A stretch of DNA of 64,000 nucleotides from Paenibacillus agri (lineage in GTDB: Bacteria > Bacillota > Bacilli > Paenibacillales > Paenibacillaceae), in assembly GCF_013359945.1 (NCBI RefSeq), contig NZ_JABWCS010000205.1, positions 1-64,000 on the forward strand. Reading direction: 5' to 3'. The notes beneath the pieces were generated by a model, which was not told the origin of the DNA, did not search any database, and was given only the letters and a program-made list of their open reading frames with translations. Both the position numbers and the translations under genes were made by a program. This document shows positions 17,736-26,873 of the stretch, piece after piece (position 1 is the stretch's first letter; each line of letters starts with the position of its first letter).

Positions 17736-18863
17736 ATGTTAATCATATACATCGCCGGATTTATCGTCTGCATGGGCCTAGCGTTGTGTCTGACACCGTT
17801 GGTGAAGAAGTTCGCCATCAAAATCGGTGCAACGGATGTGCCGAATGCCCGCAAAGTGCATACGAAGATTATGCCTCGCCTTGGCGGATTAGGTATTTTT
17901 CTGGCGTTTGTGTTAGGCTTGCTTGCCGTATTACCGTTCATACCGTATGAATTTACTACGCGGGAGGCCAACTTCATCAAAGCGTTGCTGAGTGGCGGCG
18001 GACTGATCGTTCTTCTTGGAGGACTGGATGACCGTTTCGAACTATCGGCAAAGGTGAAGCTACTGGGCCAAATTGCCGCAGCCTGTATCGTTGTATTCGG
18101 CTTCGGAATTACTGTTGACTTTGTAAACATTCCTTTTAATAATACGTATTCCTCATTGGAAAGCTGGATTGCTATTCCACTGACAATCTTCTGGATTGTA
18201 GGGGTAACCAACGCCGTGAATCTGATTGACGGATTGGACGGGCTTGCTGCCGGTGTATCCGGGATTGCAATAGCAACCATTGCTGCAATGGCATTTATCA
18301 TGGGTAATATCATGGTTGCGCTGCTGTGCTTACTGCTTCTCGGCAGTATTGTGGGCTTCCTGTTCTTTAATTTCCATCCGGCCAAGATCTTCATGGGAGA
18401 TGCGGGTTCCCTGTTCCTGGGCTTCAGCCTGGCGCTTCTGGCCCTGCTAGGGTTTAAGCAAATCGCTGTCGTTTCGTTCATTACCCCGCTGTTGATCATC
18501 GGAGTGCCACTGTCGGATACCTTCTTCGCCATCGTACGGCGGAAGCTGCAGAAGAAGCCGATCTTTGCACCAGATAAAGGCCATTTGCATCACTGCCTGC
18601 GTGAACTTGGATTCAGCCATCGTCAGACGGTGCTGATTATCTACGGCATTGCCACCTTCTTCGGAATTCTGGCAGTCATCCAATCCTCCGCAGCTCTGTA
18701 TGAGGCAAACTGGGTTACCTTCGTCGTCATCTGTGTAATGTTGTTCTTCCTGCAGATCGGCGCCGAGATTACCGGATTGGTGGGTAAGACCAAACGTCCG
18801 CTGCTTAACTTTATTTTAAGAATGCGCATGAAACTTGATCCGGAGAGAAGTTCTAAGTCCTGA
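17736..18863 (+). CDS. tagO: Undecaprenyl-phosphate GlcNAc-1-phosphate transferase
   Basis: This polytopic membrane enzyme of the WecA/MraY family transfers GlcNAc-1-phosphate to undecaprenyl phosphate and so starts teichoic acid or secondary wall polymer synthesis. ATG 17736 gives 375 aa; TTG 17724 is possible but has no space for the SD GGGGG (17719-17723). Ten or eleven TM helices are evident. Motifs are GGLDDRFELSAK, NAVNLIDGLDGLAAG, FMGDAGSLFLG and the HLHHCL histidine loop. It has its own promoter and a strong terminator. The products of tagO, tagA and csaB act in sequence. Confidence 0.95.
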   Translation: MLIIYIAGFIVCMGLALCLTPLVKKFAIKIGATDVPNARKVHTKIMPRLGGLGIFLAFVLGLLAVLPFIPYEFTTREANFIKALLSGGGLIVLLGGLDDRFELSAKVKLLGQIAAACIVVFGFGITVDFVNIPFNNTYSSLESWIAIPLTIFWIVGVTNAVNLIDGLDGLAAGVSGIAIATIAAMAFIMGNIMVALLCLLLLGSIVGFLFFNFHPAKIFMGDAGSLFLGFSLALLALLGFKQIAVVSFITPLLIIGVPLSDTFFAIVRRKLQKKPIFAPDKGHLHHCLRELGFSHRQTVLIIYGIATFFGILAVIQSSAALYEANWVTFVVICVMLFFLQIGAEITGLVGKTKRPLLNFILRMRMKLDPERSSKS

Positions 18864-18905
18864 TTAAGAATTATAGTGAACTTTTAATTATTTGTTCTTA
18901 ACATT

Positions 18906-18935
18906 AAAACTCACCCGATTTCGGGTGAGTTTTTT
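18906..18935 (+). terminator. Terminator after tagO
   Basis: AAAACTCACCCGA (18906-18918) pairs perfectly with TCGGGTGAGTTTT (18921-18933). Confidence 0.94.
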
Positions 18936-19024
18936 ACTGTTTTGCTAAAAATATCACTTACATGAACCGATATAGAACAGAGTGATGCTTTACCAGAACC
19001 CCTATTCAAAGGAGAGATATGCAC

Positions 19025-22000
19025 ATGCAACGCTTTAAGAGACCATTCGTATGGCTGCTGCTGGCGGCTTTGCTCGTTACCATGTTCCCAGGTCGGTACA
19101 CACCCGTTGCGACAGCAGCAACAGCATCCACGACTTACTTTAGTCCGGATGATCTCCTGCTGCGGAACACGATTTCCCTGAAACAGGACGTTGTGAAAAC
19201 TCCTGGTGATACTACCGATCCAGAGGGTCTAATCAGCCGTACCAGCGCCTATAAGACAAGCAATCAGACGCTAACTATTACAGGTACCTACTCACAAGTT
19301 ACATCGACTACGATGAAGGTTGTGGTTGAACAGCTTACGCAAGACACCACCGGGAAATGGGTTACAGACCCTACGCGCTTGACCACCGGTACTGTTACTC
19401 CTGACACCAACAGTCCAAACAACCGCTTTACAACAAGTGGAGTTGTTCTATATCCGGGCTATAACAAAATTACGTTCTCGGGAAACCAGGGTAACCTGCA
19501 GCGCTCCGAGTCCTTTTACGTACTTTATGATAAAGTGCCGTTTATAACATCTCTTAAAGTTTTGGGTGGTCCGGCAGCCTTGGATCTGAATGAAGGCACA
19601 CAGGTAGTTGTTCCTGTTTCTTCTATTACAATTCAAGGTAAAGTAGCCAATGCTACAAAAGTAAGTGTAGCAGTCAATGATGGACCTGTCCTGCAGACAT
19701 CACTTCTTGAGGATGGCACGTTCTTCACTCCCGCACTGACTATCAAGCCGGGACTCAGCAAAATCAAAATCACTGTGCAAAATGCTTCAGATTCCATAAA
19801 TATTGACCGGACGATCTATTTCTTTGACAAAAACCAGCCGTATGCTTCATTGAATATTGTTCATGGCGGTGTGGAATATAACCTTTTGAACAATACACCT
19901 ACGTTGACCGCACCTGACACAACGGCAGCTCTGAAAGGTCAGATTCTTGTACCCTATAGCGCCACTTCTTTTTTAACAGGGGCTAAGTTTACTATTAATA
20001 AAGGAACAACTAATGCTGTTGTTCTTCCAATCGATAATGTTGCAAGTGAAGTCGTCATTCCTGGACCGAATGGTGTCACGCCAGCTTATAAGCTGGTTGA
20101 ATTTACAACAAAGACTGAGCTAAATATTACTGCAGGCTCCAATGACTTCACTTTGGCTCTTGATTATGACCAATACAGTACATCGTTGGTGAACTCTTAT
20201 AAGTATTTGCTCAATGAGACAGTAATCGACGATATCTTCTATCTGCCAGGTTATACGGGAACTGGGCCTCTAACCAATATCTCTAAGCTCCCTTTAAACG
20301 GTCAGCAATTGGAGAAGGACAATTTCTACATTCTCGTTAAAACTAATAGAGCAACTACAGCTGTTCTTACGGCTAATTACTTGCCTTTGAGTAAAGCGCC
20401 CCTAGATTTAGCTCCAGTTCCGGTGGCAAACCTAGGGCAAAACGAATACGTATATCACATTACCAAGTTTGCTAACGGACAGCAAAAGGTGCAATTTAAA
20501 TATACAGGATCTCAATCCTTCTATAATGCTGATATCTCCTATGTATCCAAGAATTATATTTACGTGAATAATATTCAAGATGGACAGACTTATGAGTTTA
20601 ATTCCAATACTAGTAACAAGCTCACATTTGAAGGTGAATATCTTGGGTTTGAGAACATTCAAAGTGCCCAAGTACAGATCAATGGTATCGATAGTGCTTC
20701 TTTACCAACAGAGGTAAAATTTGATCTGAGCAATGTTAGTCTAGCTAAACCAACATTCAAGTTCACCTTACCTATTACGCAGTCGGGACCTTTGGTATAC
20801 GGTGAGAATAAGATTGTATTTACCGGCGTATCTAACAGTGGAGGAAATCAACGTACAATTACAAAAGAACTGCGTATCTATATTATTGATACCAATGTCT
20901 CTAACCTGACTCAATTTCATCCTTCGTTAGGAGAGGGACGTACACCATTTACAACTAACTCCTTGTCTAATGAGACGGAGCGCAATAAAATTCTGGCGCT
21001 CCCGCCTGAGTTTGTATACAAGGATGAGAAATATACTACAAATCAGGAGAAATATGATCTCGTTCTGCGTGGTGGCGGTGCGACGATTTTGAATCTCTAT
21101 CGCGGTTCGGAATTAGTTTTTACATCGGTAGGCAAAGCGGATATGCTTCAAGATGATCCCAGACCACTTTTTCCCGAAACTGATACAACAGGACTTATAT
21201 ACGATTACTATGGTAGTGACAAAGATTTCCTCCTGCGCTTGCGTGACATCAAGTTTGATGCGCCTGGAAGTCATGTTTATTCTCTTGAACTGATCAACAA
21301 GACAGGTGCCAGAACGACACAACGTCTTGAAGTAACTCGTGAGGTATTGCCGTACCGGGTTCTAGCGCCAGTTCCGACAGTGGGAGATAAAATCATTGTG
21401 AACAAAAACTTTGTCCGCTTTGATATTGAAGCCGAGGGCGCTACCAAGGTAATGATCGACAAATTCGAAGCAGTGAAACGTAATGACCTTCAGAACCGCT
21501 TCACTTATGATTATGTTGGTCTGAAGCCTGACAAATCTACGTCCATTAAGATTCAGATTGTACGTAACGGGACGACCATCAATGATACAATCCAAGTTTA
21601 TTATGCAAGTGCAACCCAAATCGACACGCAGTACATGGCTGAAAAGGTTGCAACAAAATACAGTGTTTTCAACAAGGGACTTGAGCTTTCCTTCCCTAAA
21701 GGAACCCTTATGAAAGGCTTTGCCAGTTCAGGGGCTGCCAAGTACTATCCAGATACAAAATTGTTGTTCGGGATTGTAGATCCTGTTGATGGTGTCGTTG
21801 AACGTGTCAATGATTACGGGAATATCATCAACGTCAGTGCTGCGGATGCCAGAACACCTGAAGGGAAGAGCCCGCTTGTAATTCCTCAGGAACTGGTTCT
21901 TCGGTTCACTTCGACAGCCAGCACGAACAACTTTTCAAGAGTTTCAGATATTTATTGGCTTAATGGTGGTCTAGGAGAAGTAGGTACAAAAGGAACAGCA

Positions 22001-22903
22001 AATTATGTACCGGCTACAAACGGGATCGCTCCGTACTCGATAGAAGGATACTTTACGCAGTATAGTCAAACTCGTAAAATCGTTCCTTCCCAGCGCGGTG
22101 AGCTCAAACTGAGCTTTAGCCCAAGTGTTGTGGATGAAGTGGGATCTACTATAACAGTATTCCGCTACACAGACTCCGGAAAGTGGGAGAATGTTGGCGG
22201 GGAAGTGGATACCAAGAATCATACCGTAACTGTTCCATTTGATGAATTTGGTTATTACACAGTGATGAAGCTACGCCGTGGCTTTACGGACATTACTAAT
22301 CATCCGTGGGCGAGAAATATACTGAATGGATTATACTCAAAGGGGATCATGACTAATCTTCGTGCAGACGCCTTTGGAGCTGATGACACGACAACTCGTG
22401 GGGAGTTCGCAACCCTACTAGTGAAAGGTTTGAATATACCGCTAAGTTTTAATCCAAACCAGCAGACATTCTTTGACATTGTGCCAGAGGCCGTATCAAC
22501 GACCTGGGATTTTAAGCATATTGAAACAGCAGCCAGAGCGGGTATCGTTACAGGACTGAGTGATGGTTTCTTTGGGCCAGATCAGCCGCTGACCCGCGAA
22601 CAAGGTGCTGTGATGATTGCGCGTGCCCTGAAACTAAAAATGTCTATGAACGACAACAAGCTTCTGGCAAGCCTCTCCAAATCATTTGGTGATACCGCTA
22701 ATATGGACTTCTATACGCGACCAGCTATTGAGGCTGTATCGAAGGCCAAGATCATGGAAGGGACACCAGTGACTATAACGGGACAGAAGAAACCTACCTA
22801 TAATTTTAATCCAAAAGGTAAGTTAACCCGTGCTGAGGCAGGGAAAATTGCCGTAGAGCTTTTGAAAAAGAGCACTAGCATCTTCCCGAAGACCTTTAAC
22901 TAA
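19025..22903 (+). CDS. Large exported protein with three C-terminal SLH domains
   Basis: ATG 19025 is chosen, giving 1292 aa, since GGAGAG (19011-19016) is 8 nt upstream; ATG 19019 is too close. A signal peptide occupies about residues 1-31 (PFVWLLLAALLVTMFPG core). Residues 35-1080 form Thr/Asn-rich beta segments, probably Ig-like, with no enzymatic motif seen. Three SLH domains occupy about 1090-1285, marked by FTDITNHPWARNILNGLYSK, FFDIVPEAVS and SFGDTANMDF. It is therefore predicted to sit on the pyruvylated wall polymer made by the genes upstream. Its role, adhesin or minor S-layer subunit, is not known. Confidence 0.88.
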   Translation: MQRFKRPFVWLLLAALLVTMFPGRYTPVATAATASTTYFSPDDLLLRNTISLKQDVVKTPGDTTDPEGLISRTSAYKTSNQTLTITGTYSQVTSTTMKVVVEQLTQDTTGKWVTDPTRLTTGTVTPDTNSPNNRFTTSGVVLYPGYNKITFSGNQGNLQRSESFYVLYDKVPFITSLKVLGGPAALDLNEGTQVVVPVSSITIQGKVANATKVSVAVNDGPVLQTSLLEDGTFFTPALTIKPGLSKIKITVQNASDSINIDRTIYFFDKNQPYASLNIVHGGVEYNLLNNTPTLTAPDTTAALKGQILVPYSATSFLTGAKFTINKGTTNAVVLPIDNVASEVVIPGPNGVTPAYKLVEFTTKTELNITAGSNDFTLALDYDQYSTSLVNSYKYLLNETVIDDIFYLPGYTGTGPLTNISKLPLNGQQLEKDNFYILVKTNRATTAVLTANYLPLSKAPLDLAPVPVANLGQNEYVYHITKFANGQQKVQFKYTGSQSFYNADISYVSKNYIYVNNIQDGQTYEFNSNTSNKLTFEGEYLGFENIQSAQVQINGIDSASLPTEVKFDLSNVSLAKPTFKFTLPITQSGPLVYGENKIVFTGVSNSGGNQRTITKELRIYIIDTNVSNLTQFHPSLGEGRTPFTTNSLSNETERNKILALPPEFVYKDEKYTTNQEKYDLVLRGGGATILNLYRGSELVFTSVGKADMLQDDPRPLFPETDTTGLIYDYYGSDKDFLLRLRDIKFDAPGSHVYSLELINKTGARTTQRLEVTREVLPYRVLAPVPTVGDKIIVNKNFVRFDIEAEGATKVMIDKFEAVKRNDLQNRFTYDYVGLKPDKSTSIKIQIVRNGTTINDTIQVYYASATQIDTQYMAEKVATKYSVFNKGLELSFPKGTLMKGFASSGAAKYYPDTKLLFGIVDPVDGVVERVNDYGNIINVSAADARTPEGKSPLVIPQELVLRFTSTASTNNFSRVSDIYWLNGGLGEVGTKGTANYVPATNGIAPYSIEGYFTQYSQTRKIVPSQRGELKLSFSPSVVDEVGSTITVFRYTDSGKWENVGGEVDTKNHTVTVPFDEFGYYTVMKLRRGFTDITNHPWARNILNGLYSKGIMTNLRADAFGADDTTTRGEFATLLVKGLNIPLSFNPNQQTFFDIVPEAVSTTWDFKHIETAARAGIVTGLSDGFFGPDQPLTREQGAVMIARALKLKMSMNDNKLLASLSKSFGDTANMDFYTRPAIEAVSKAKIMEGTPVTITGQKKPTYNFNPKGKLTRAEAGKIAVELLKKSTSIFPKTFN

Positions 22904-22920
22904 AATCATTCTGCAACAAA

Positions 22921-22967
22921 ACGGCCAATTCCGCGAAGGTATTTGCGAATTGGTCGTTTTATTTTTC
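22921..22967 (+). terminator. Terminator after the first SLH gene
   Basis: ACGGCCAATTC (22921-22931) pairs with GAATTGGTCGT (22947-22957), followed by TTTATTTTT. Confidence 0.85.
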
Positions 22968-23083
22968 CATATTTGGAGTTTGACAGACCATGCCTGAGCC
23001 TACATAATTAAGTAGCATTAATGAATTTTCCATTCATACTGCGTTTTTCTGGGGAATAGCTTAACTTACCAGCTACGTTCACT

Positions 23084-23112
23084 TTGTAATCTGCTCCCAT
23101 TTACGATACAAT
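23084..23112 (+). promoter_or_regulatory. Sigma-A-like promoter before the 113-aa gene
   Basis: TTGTAA (23084-23089) and TACAAT (23107-23112) with a 17-bp spacer, 40 bp upstream of the ATG. Confidence 0.55.
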
Positions 23113-23152
23113 AACGTAGAAAATATTATTTTCTGAAAGGTGAAAGCCATCG

Positions 23153-23494
23153 ATGAAACCGATTTTATCAAAAGCTCAACTGGATTACATGAAAGCCAAG
23201 AATATGTTTGAGAATAGAGCTAAGGTATTGGAGAAGGAAATTGCAGCTAAGCGTGCGCTTCAGGAGATTACTCAGGAAGTTATGGAAGAGCTTGTACAAG
23301 CCACTGGCTTCCATGATGCGTATAACGAGCTTGTTATTGCTGAGAACGCGCTAATTGAATGGTCTCACTCTACAATTAAGCATGAGAAGAGCTACCGTGA
23401 GAACCGTGCAGCAATTGATGCTATGTATGATAATGTGAATTCTAGCCCAGAGAAACGCCAGGAGCTGATTCAGCTCTCAATGAAGATTCGATAA
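23153..23494 (+). CDS. Hypothetical helical protein, 113 aa
   Basis: I do not recognise this gene. It encodes 113 aa, almost wholly alpha-helical by composition, rich in Glu, Lys and Ala, with heptad-like runs (about residues 5-60) suggesting coiled coil. There is no signal peptide or TM, so it is probably cytoplasmic. The SD GAAAGGTGAAAG is near the ATG. It has its own promoter and terminator, so it is monocistronic between two SLH genes. A regulatory or chaperone role is possible but unsupported. Confidence 0.7.
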   Translation: MKPILSKAQLDYMKAKNMFENRAKVLEKEIAAKRALQEITQEVMEELVQATGFHDAYNELVIAENALIEWSHSTIKHEKSYRENRAAIDAMYDNVNSSPEKRQELIQLSMKIR

Positions 23495-23525
23495 GCTTAT
23501 GTATAGAACAGGGCGCTTATGCGCT

Positions 23526-23573
23526 ATAGGGTGTCTAGCCAGTCCACAGTGACTATGTTAGACACCCTATTTG
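23526..23573 (+). terminator. Terminator after the 113-aa gene
   Basis: ATAGGGTGTCTA (23526-23537) pairs perfectly with TAGACACCCTAT (23559-23570); the inner pair AGTC/GACT extends the stem. Confidence 0.9.
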
Positions 23574-24113
23574 TTATCCGCCTGAATTCCTTTCCTATAA
23601 TAAATAAAGGAGTTTCAGATAGTGATCTTAGCAAATATTACTTAATGACGTCTTGAAACTTGCTATGCTATACTGTTTTCCGTAGCCACCCATCATTAGA
23701 AATAGTTAGTAATACATACATATGTAGCTTCTATTGGGGCGGAACCGGAAAGAAAATTCGAAAATATTTTTTAGAAACCGCAACTTTTCCAAACCTTCTG
23801 CGTTTAAGGTGTAGAGTCACTTACACAGAGCACGCACTGAAGACAGTGTTCGATCCTAAAGCAATTTATCCAAATGGAAAAATTAGCTTTACGTGACTTG
23901 AGGCACATTGTATAATACTTAGGTAGAATTAGGAATCTAGTATTGTCATGCCTTCAACTCGTTTACCAGTTTCTGTGATACCCGTCACAGACATTATTTA
24001 TACTTAATTTGCTCAACTCGGGAAAGGGGGTGCATCGGCTAATGAGTGACATGAGCTACCCAACTAAAGAAAATTCTCAGTTCATGAATGTCCAAGGAGG
24101 AGAAAAAAAGGTT
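23574..24113 (+). promoter_or_regulatory. 540-bp promoter and leader region of the S-layer gene
   Basis: Three promoter candidates stack here. P1 is ATGACG-N18-TATACT (23645-23674). P2 is an ECF-like CAAC-N16-CGTTTA (23781-23806). P3 is a good sigma-A promoter, TTTACG-N17-TATAAT (23888-23916). The P3 transcript would have a leader of about 190 nt with a hairpin TCTGTGA/TCACAGA (23972-23978 with 23985-23991). Long leaders and multiple promoters are known for highly expressed S-layer genes. The 78-codon open frame at 23660-23896 lies across P2 and is not thought to be a gene. Confidence 0.65.
23781..23806 (+). promoter_or_regulatory. ECF-sigma-like promoter upstream of the S-layer gene
   Basis: CAAC (23781-23784), exactly 16 bp, then CGTTTA (23801-23806). 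The AAC-N16-CGT layout is that of Bacillus ECF promoters such as sigma-W/X/M. The 11-mer CGCAACTTTTC is repeated upstream of the gene at 33856. Confidence 0.5.
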
Positions 24114-26789
24114 ATGAAGAAAATTTTATCCGTAGCATTATCTACAGCAATGGCATTCTCGATGTTTGCCTCTGTAGCGTTTGGTGACGCAGCAGCAACT
24201 CCGCAACAAAAGTTTGACGCTTTGGCAGCTAAAGGTATCCTTAACGGCTACCCAGATGGTAAAGCTCACCTTGAATACGATCTGACTCGCGCTGAGTTCG
24301 CTAAGATCGTTACTAAATTGTTCGATCTGCCAGAAGTAACTAACAAATTGTCTTACAAAGACAAAGGTTACAACGCAACTAACTGGGCAGTTCCTTACAT
24401 CGAAGCTGTTACTGCAGCTAACCTGATGGAAGGTAAAGATACTGTTAAAGGTATCTTCGACTACAACGGTAAAGTAACTGTTGAAGAAGTAGCGACTGTA
24501 TTGTTCCGCGCATTGAAGCTGGAAGCTCCAGCTACAACTGACAACTCTGCATCTGCATGGGCTAAAGGTTATGCTCAAGCGATCATCGACAAAGGGTTGG
24601 TTGCTCAAAACACTGCATTCAAAGCAAACGCTACTCGTTCTTTGGTAGTAGAAACAGCTTACGCGGTTGACCAATTGAGCAGCACTCCAGTGTTGACAGT
24701 TGCTTCTGCTGAAGCTCTGAGCCCAACTAAAGTAGTTGTAACTTTCTCTGACAAGACAACTACTACTGTTGAATTGACAACTGCTCTTGTAGCAGGCGTT
24801 GAAACTACAATCAACTTCAAGCACCAAGAGAAAGACTACACTGCTAAAGTAACTTTGCAAGCTCCTAAGGTGGTTTCTGTAGAAGCTCCTAACGCTAAGC
24901 AAGTAGTTGTTAAGTTCAACCGTGCTGTTGATATTGACACTGTTGTAGAAGGTAACACTTTGATCGAAGGCGTAGTGAAAATTACTAAAGTCGGCGAGCA
25001 AAAAGACTCTGCAAAAGACTCCGCTGTAACTTTTAATGACGACAGAACTCAAGCAACTTTGACTCTGCCGAATATTGACTTCTTGAAAGGTCAATACACT
25101 GTAGTAGTGAGTGATGCTGTTAAGACATCTGCTGGCGAAGCAATTCCTGCATTTACAAACTTGCTGAATGTTGCTGACACTATTGCTCCAACTGTAGTTT
25201 CCGTTACTTCTGTTGCGAAGACAACTACTAATAAAGTATACGTTAAATTGAGCGAACCTGTAAAAACTGCAGGATTAATTGCTTATGTTAACGGTGGTGC
25301 GGCAACTGTAAGTCGTGACACATATCAACCGCTTGATGAAGTTACGCTAACTACAAGCACTCTTAACAGCGGAACAACTTATGATGTTTCCCTGACTAAT
25401 TTGTCTGATTATGCTGGAAATTTGGCAACACCAAATCCTGTAAAAACATCTGTAACAGTTACATCTGATGTGCAGGCTCCTGTTATTCAAAAAGTAACAG
25501 CTATTGGTGATAAAGCAGTTGAGGTTGTATTCAACAAAGCAGTTGACTATAACTCTCTGGTTGGTAATGTGCGTTTGCTTGATGCTAATGGTGAAGGCAA
25601 AGGTGTATTCACAGTTAATTCCACTAGCGATTCTAAAGTGTTTAAAATCGTTTCTCCACTAACATCGCTTCCATCTTCCGGAACATTTACAGGTAGTATT
25701 GTATTTGGAGCAACTGTACGTGATACTATTGGAAATAACTTGGGGACTGCTGTAACTCAACCAATCACTTTCAACAAAGATACTGTAGCTCCAACTGTAG
25801 TTAATGTTACTTACAAGAGTGGTGCGGGTCTGGTTGTTAAGTTCTCTAAAGAAGTAGCTGCTAACGGTGCTGCAAATGGTTTGACACTTATAAATGATTC
25901 CACTGGTGTTGGTAGAGCTATTAGCCCAGTTCCAGCTTCTGTTTCAAAAGATGGAAAAACTTTGACTTATGTAACAAACGGAGCAGTTGTTGGTGCTCAT
26001 ACACTTCGTCTTCCTGAAGGTCTGGTAACAGATGTAAGCTTTGCGAAGAACAAGTTGGCCGCTACATCTCTTGCTGTAACAGGAGGCGCTACTTCCACAG
26101 ATAATGAAAGACCTAAAGTAACTAGCATTGTCTACAAAGAAGAAACTTCAACAGATTATGTTGTTGCAGTAACTGTTACTGATAATGTTGGAATTAACGT
26201 TGCAAGCCTGCGTGAGATTAACAACTATACTATTGATAGTAAGGCTTTGCCAGCAGGTACTTTCATTACACTTGAGCCTGCCGCGGACAATGCTACTACT
26301 CGAGTAGCTTTGCTCAACATTCCTAAGACTGCAATCAATGAAACTAAAGATTACAAGTTCTTGGCTAATGGAGTAGCTGATACAGCAGGTAATGGCGTTG
26401 AATCTCGTAATGAAATCCCAGTTCGTCTGTGGGATAGAGTAGCTCCTAAGCTTACTGCTGCTTCTGTATCTTCTTCTGATTCTGCAGTATTGATTGTAAC
26501 TTTCTCTGAAGGAGTTAAGAACATCACTGCTGCTGATCTTGAATTCCGCATCAACGGAGATAAAGTTGCCGCAGCAACCTTCACTAATGTTGGAACAAGT
26601 ACTGATAAATGGTATGTAACATTCAACAAAATTGATAAGACTGCAGGTACTCAAGACCTTAACGCCAACAACATTAACACTATCACTGTTAAGGTTAGAG
26701 AAGATGATGCTACACTTAATTACGTGAATCCTATTAAGGATAACGAAAATAATAAGGTAACAACTGGAACAGAAGTTAACGGTAAGTAA
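24114..26789 (+). CDS. Probable main S-layer protein with N-terminal SLH domains
   Basis: ATG 24114 gives 891 aa with a classical signal peptide, MKKILSVALSTAMAFSM then cleavage after about residue 24. An in-frame upstream ATG at 24042 with its own SD would add 24 residues. Three SLH domains follow at once (about residues 30-200; markers GILNGYPDG, WAVPYIEAVTAANLMEGK, WAKGYAQAIIDKGLV). The rest consists of Ig-like bacterial repeats with PTVV and PVIQKV starts. Codon use is strongly biased to a few preferred codons (GCT, GTT, ACT, GGT), unlike the neighbours, which signals very high expression. SLH domains should bind the CsaB-modified polymer. Confidence 0.88.
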   Translation: MKKILSVALSTAMAFSMFASVAFGDAAATPQQKFDALAAKGILNGYPDGKAHLEYDLTRAEFAKIVTKLFDLPEVTNKLSYKDKGYNATNWAVPYIEAVTAANLMEGKDTVKGIFDYNGKVTVEEVATVLFRALKLEAPATTDNSASAWAKGYAQAIIDKGLVAQNTAFKANATRSLVVETAYAVDQLSSTPVLTVASAEALSPTKVVVTFSDKTTTTVELTTALVAGVETTINFKHQEKDYTAKVTLQAPKVVSVEAPNAKQVVVKFNRAVDIDTVVEGNTLIEGVVKITKVGEQKDSAKDSAVTFNDDRTQATLTLPNIDFLKGQYTVVVSDAVKTSAGEAIPAFTNLLNVADTIAPTVVSVTSVAKTTTNKVYVKLSEPVKTAGLIAYVNGGAATVSRDTYQPLDEVTLTTSTLNSGTTYDVSLTNLSDYAGNLATPNPVKTSVTVTSDVQAPVIQKVTAIGDKAVEVVFNKAVDYNSLVGNVRLLDANGEGKGVFTVNSTSDSKVFKIVSPLTSLPSSGTFTGSIVFGATVRDTIGNNLGTAVTQPITFNKDTVAPTVVNVTYKSGAGLVVKFSKEVAANGAANGLTLINDSTGVGRAISPVPASVSKDGKTLTYVTNGAVVGAHTLRLPEGLVTDVSFAKNKLAATSLAVTGGATSTDNERPKVTSIVYKEETSTDYVVAVTVTDNVGINVASLREINNYTIDSKALPAGTFITLEPAADNATTRVALLNIPKTAINETKDYKFLANGVADTAGNGVESRNEIPVRLWDRVAPKLTAASVSSSDSAVLIVTFSEGVKNITAADLEFRINGDKVAAATFTNVGTSTDKWYVTFNKIDKTAGTQDLNANNINTITVKVREDDATLNYVNPIKDNENNKVTTGTEVNGK

Positions 26790-26806
26790 TCTCCGATTAC
26801 TGAAGC

Positions 26807-26840
26807 AAAGCATAGCCTCTTCGGAGGCTATGCTTTTTTT
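26807..26840 (+). terminator. Strong UUCG-loop terminator after the S-layer gene
   Basis: A perfect 13-bp stem AAAGCATAGCCTC (26807-26819) with GAGGCTATGCTTT (26824-26836) is closed by a TTCG tetraloop and followed by Ts. Confidence 0.97.
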
Positions 26841-26873
26841 ATAGCCAATTCAGATCTTATGAGGAGGACATTG

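Noticed and set aside
17732..18532. 266-codon minus-strand frame opposite tagO
   Set aside because: It is a shadow of a hydrophobic gene, with no ribosome site or recognisable domain.
23660..23896. 78-codon frame upstream of the S-layer gene
   Set aside because: It has no SD and overlaps the ECF-like and sigma-A promoter elements.
24138..25094. 318-codon minus-strand frame opposite the S-layer gene
   Set aside because: It is low complexity (Ser, Cys, Phe runs), as expected from the complement of biased codons.
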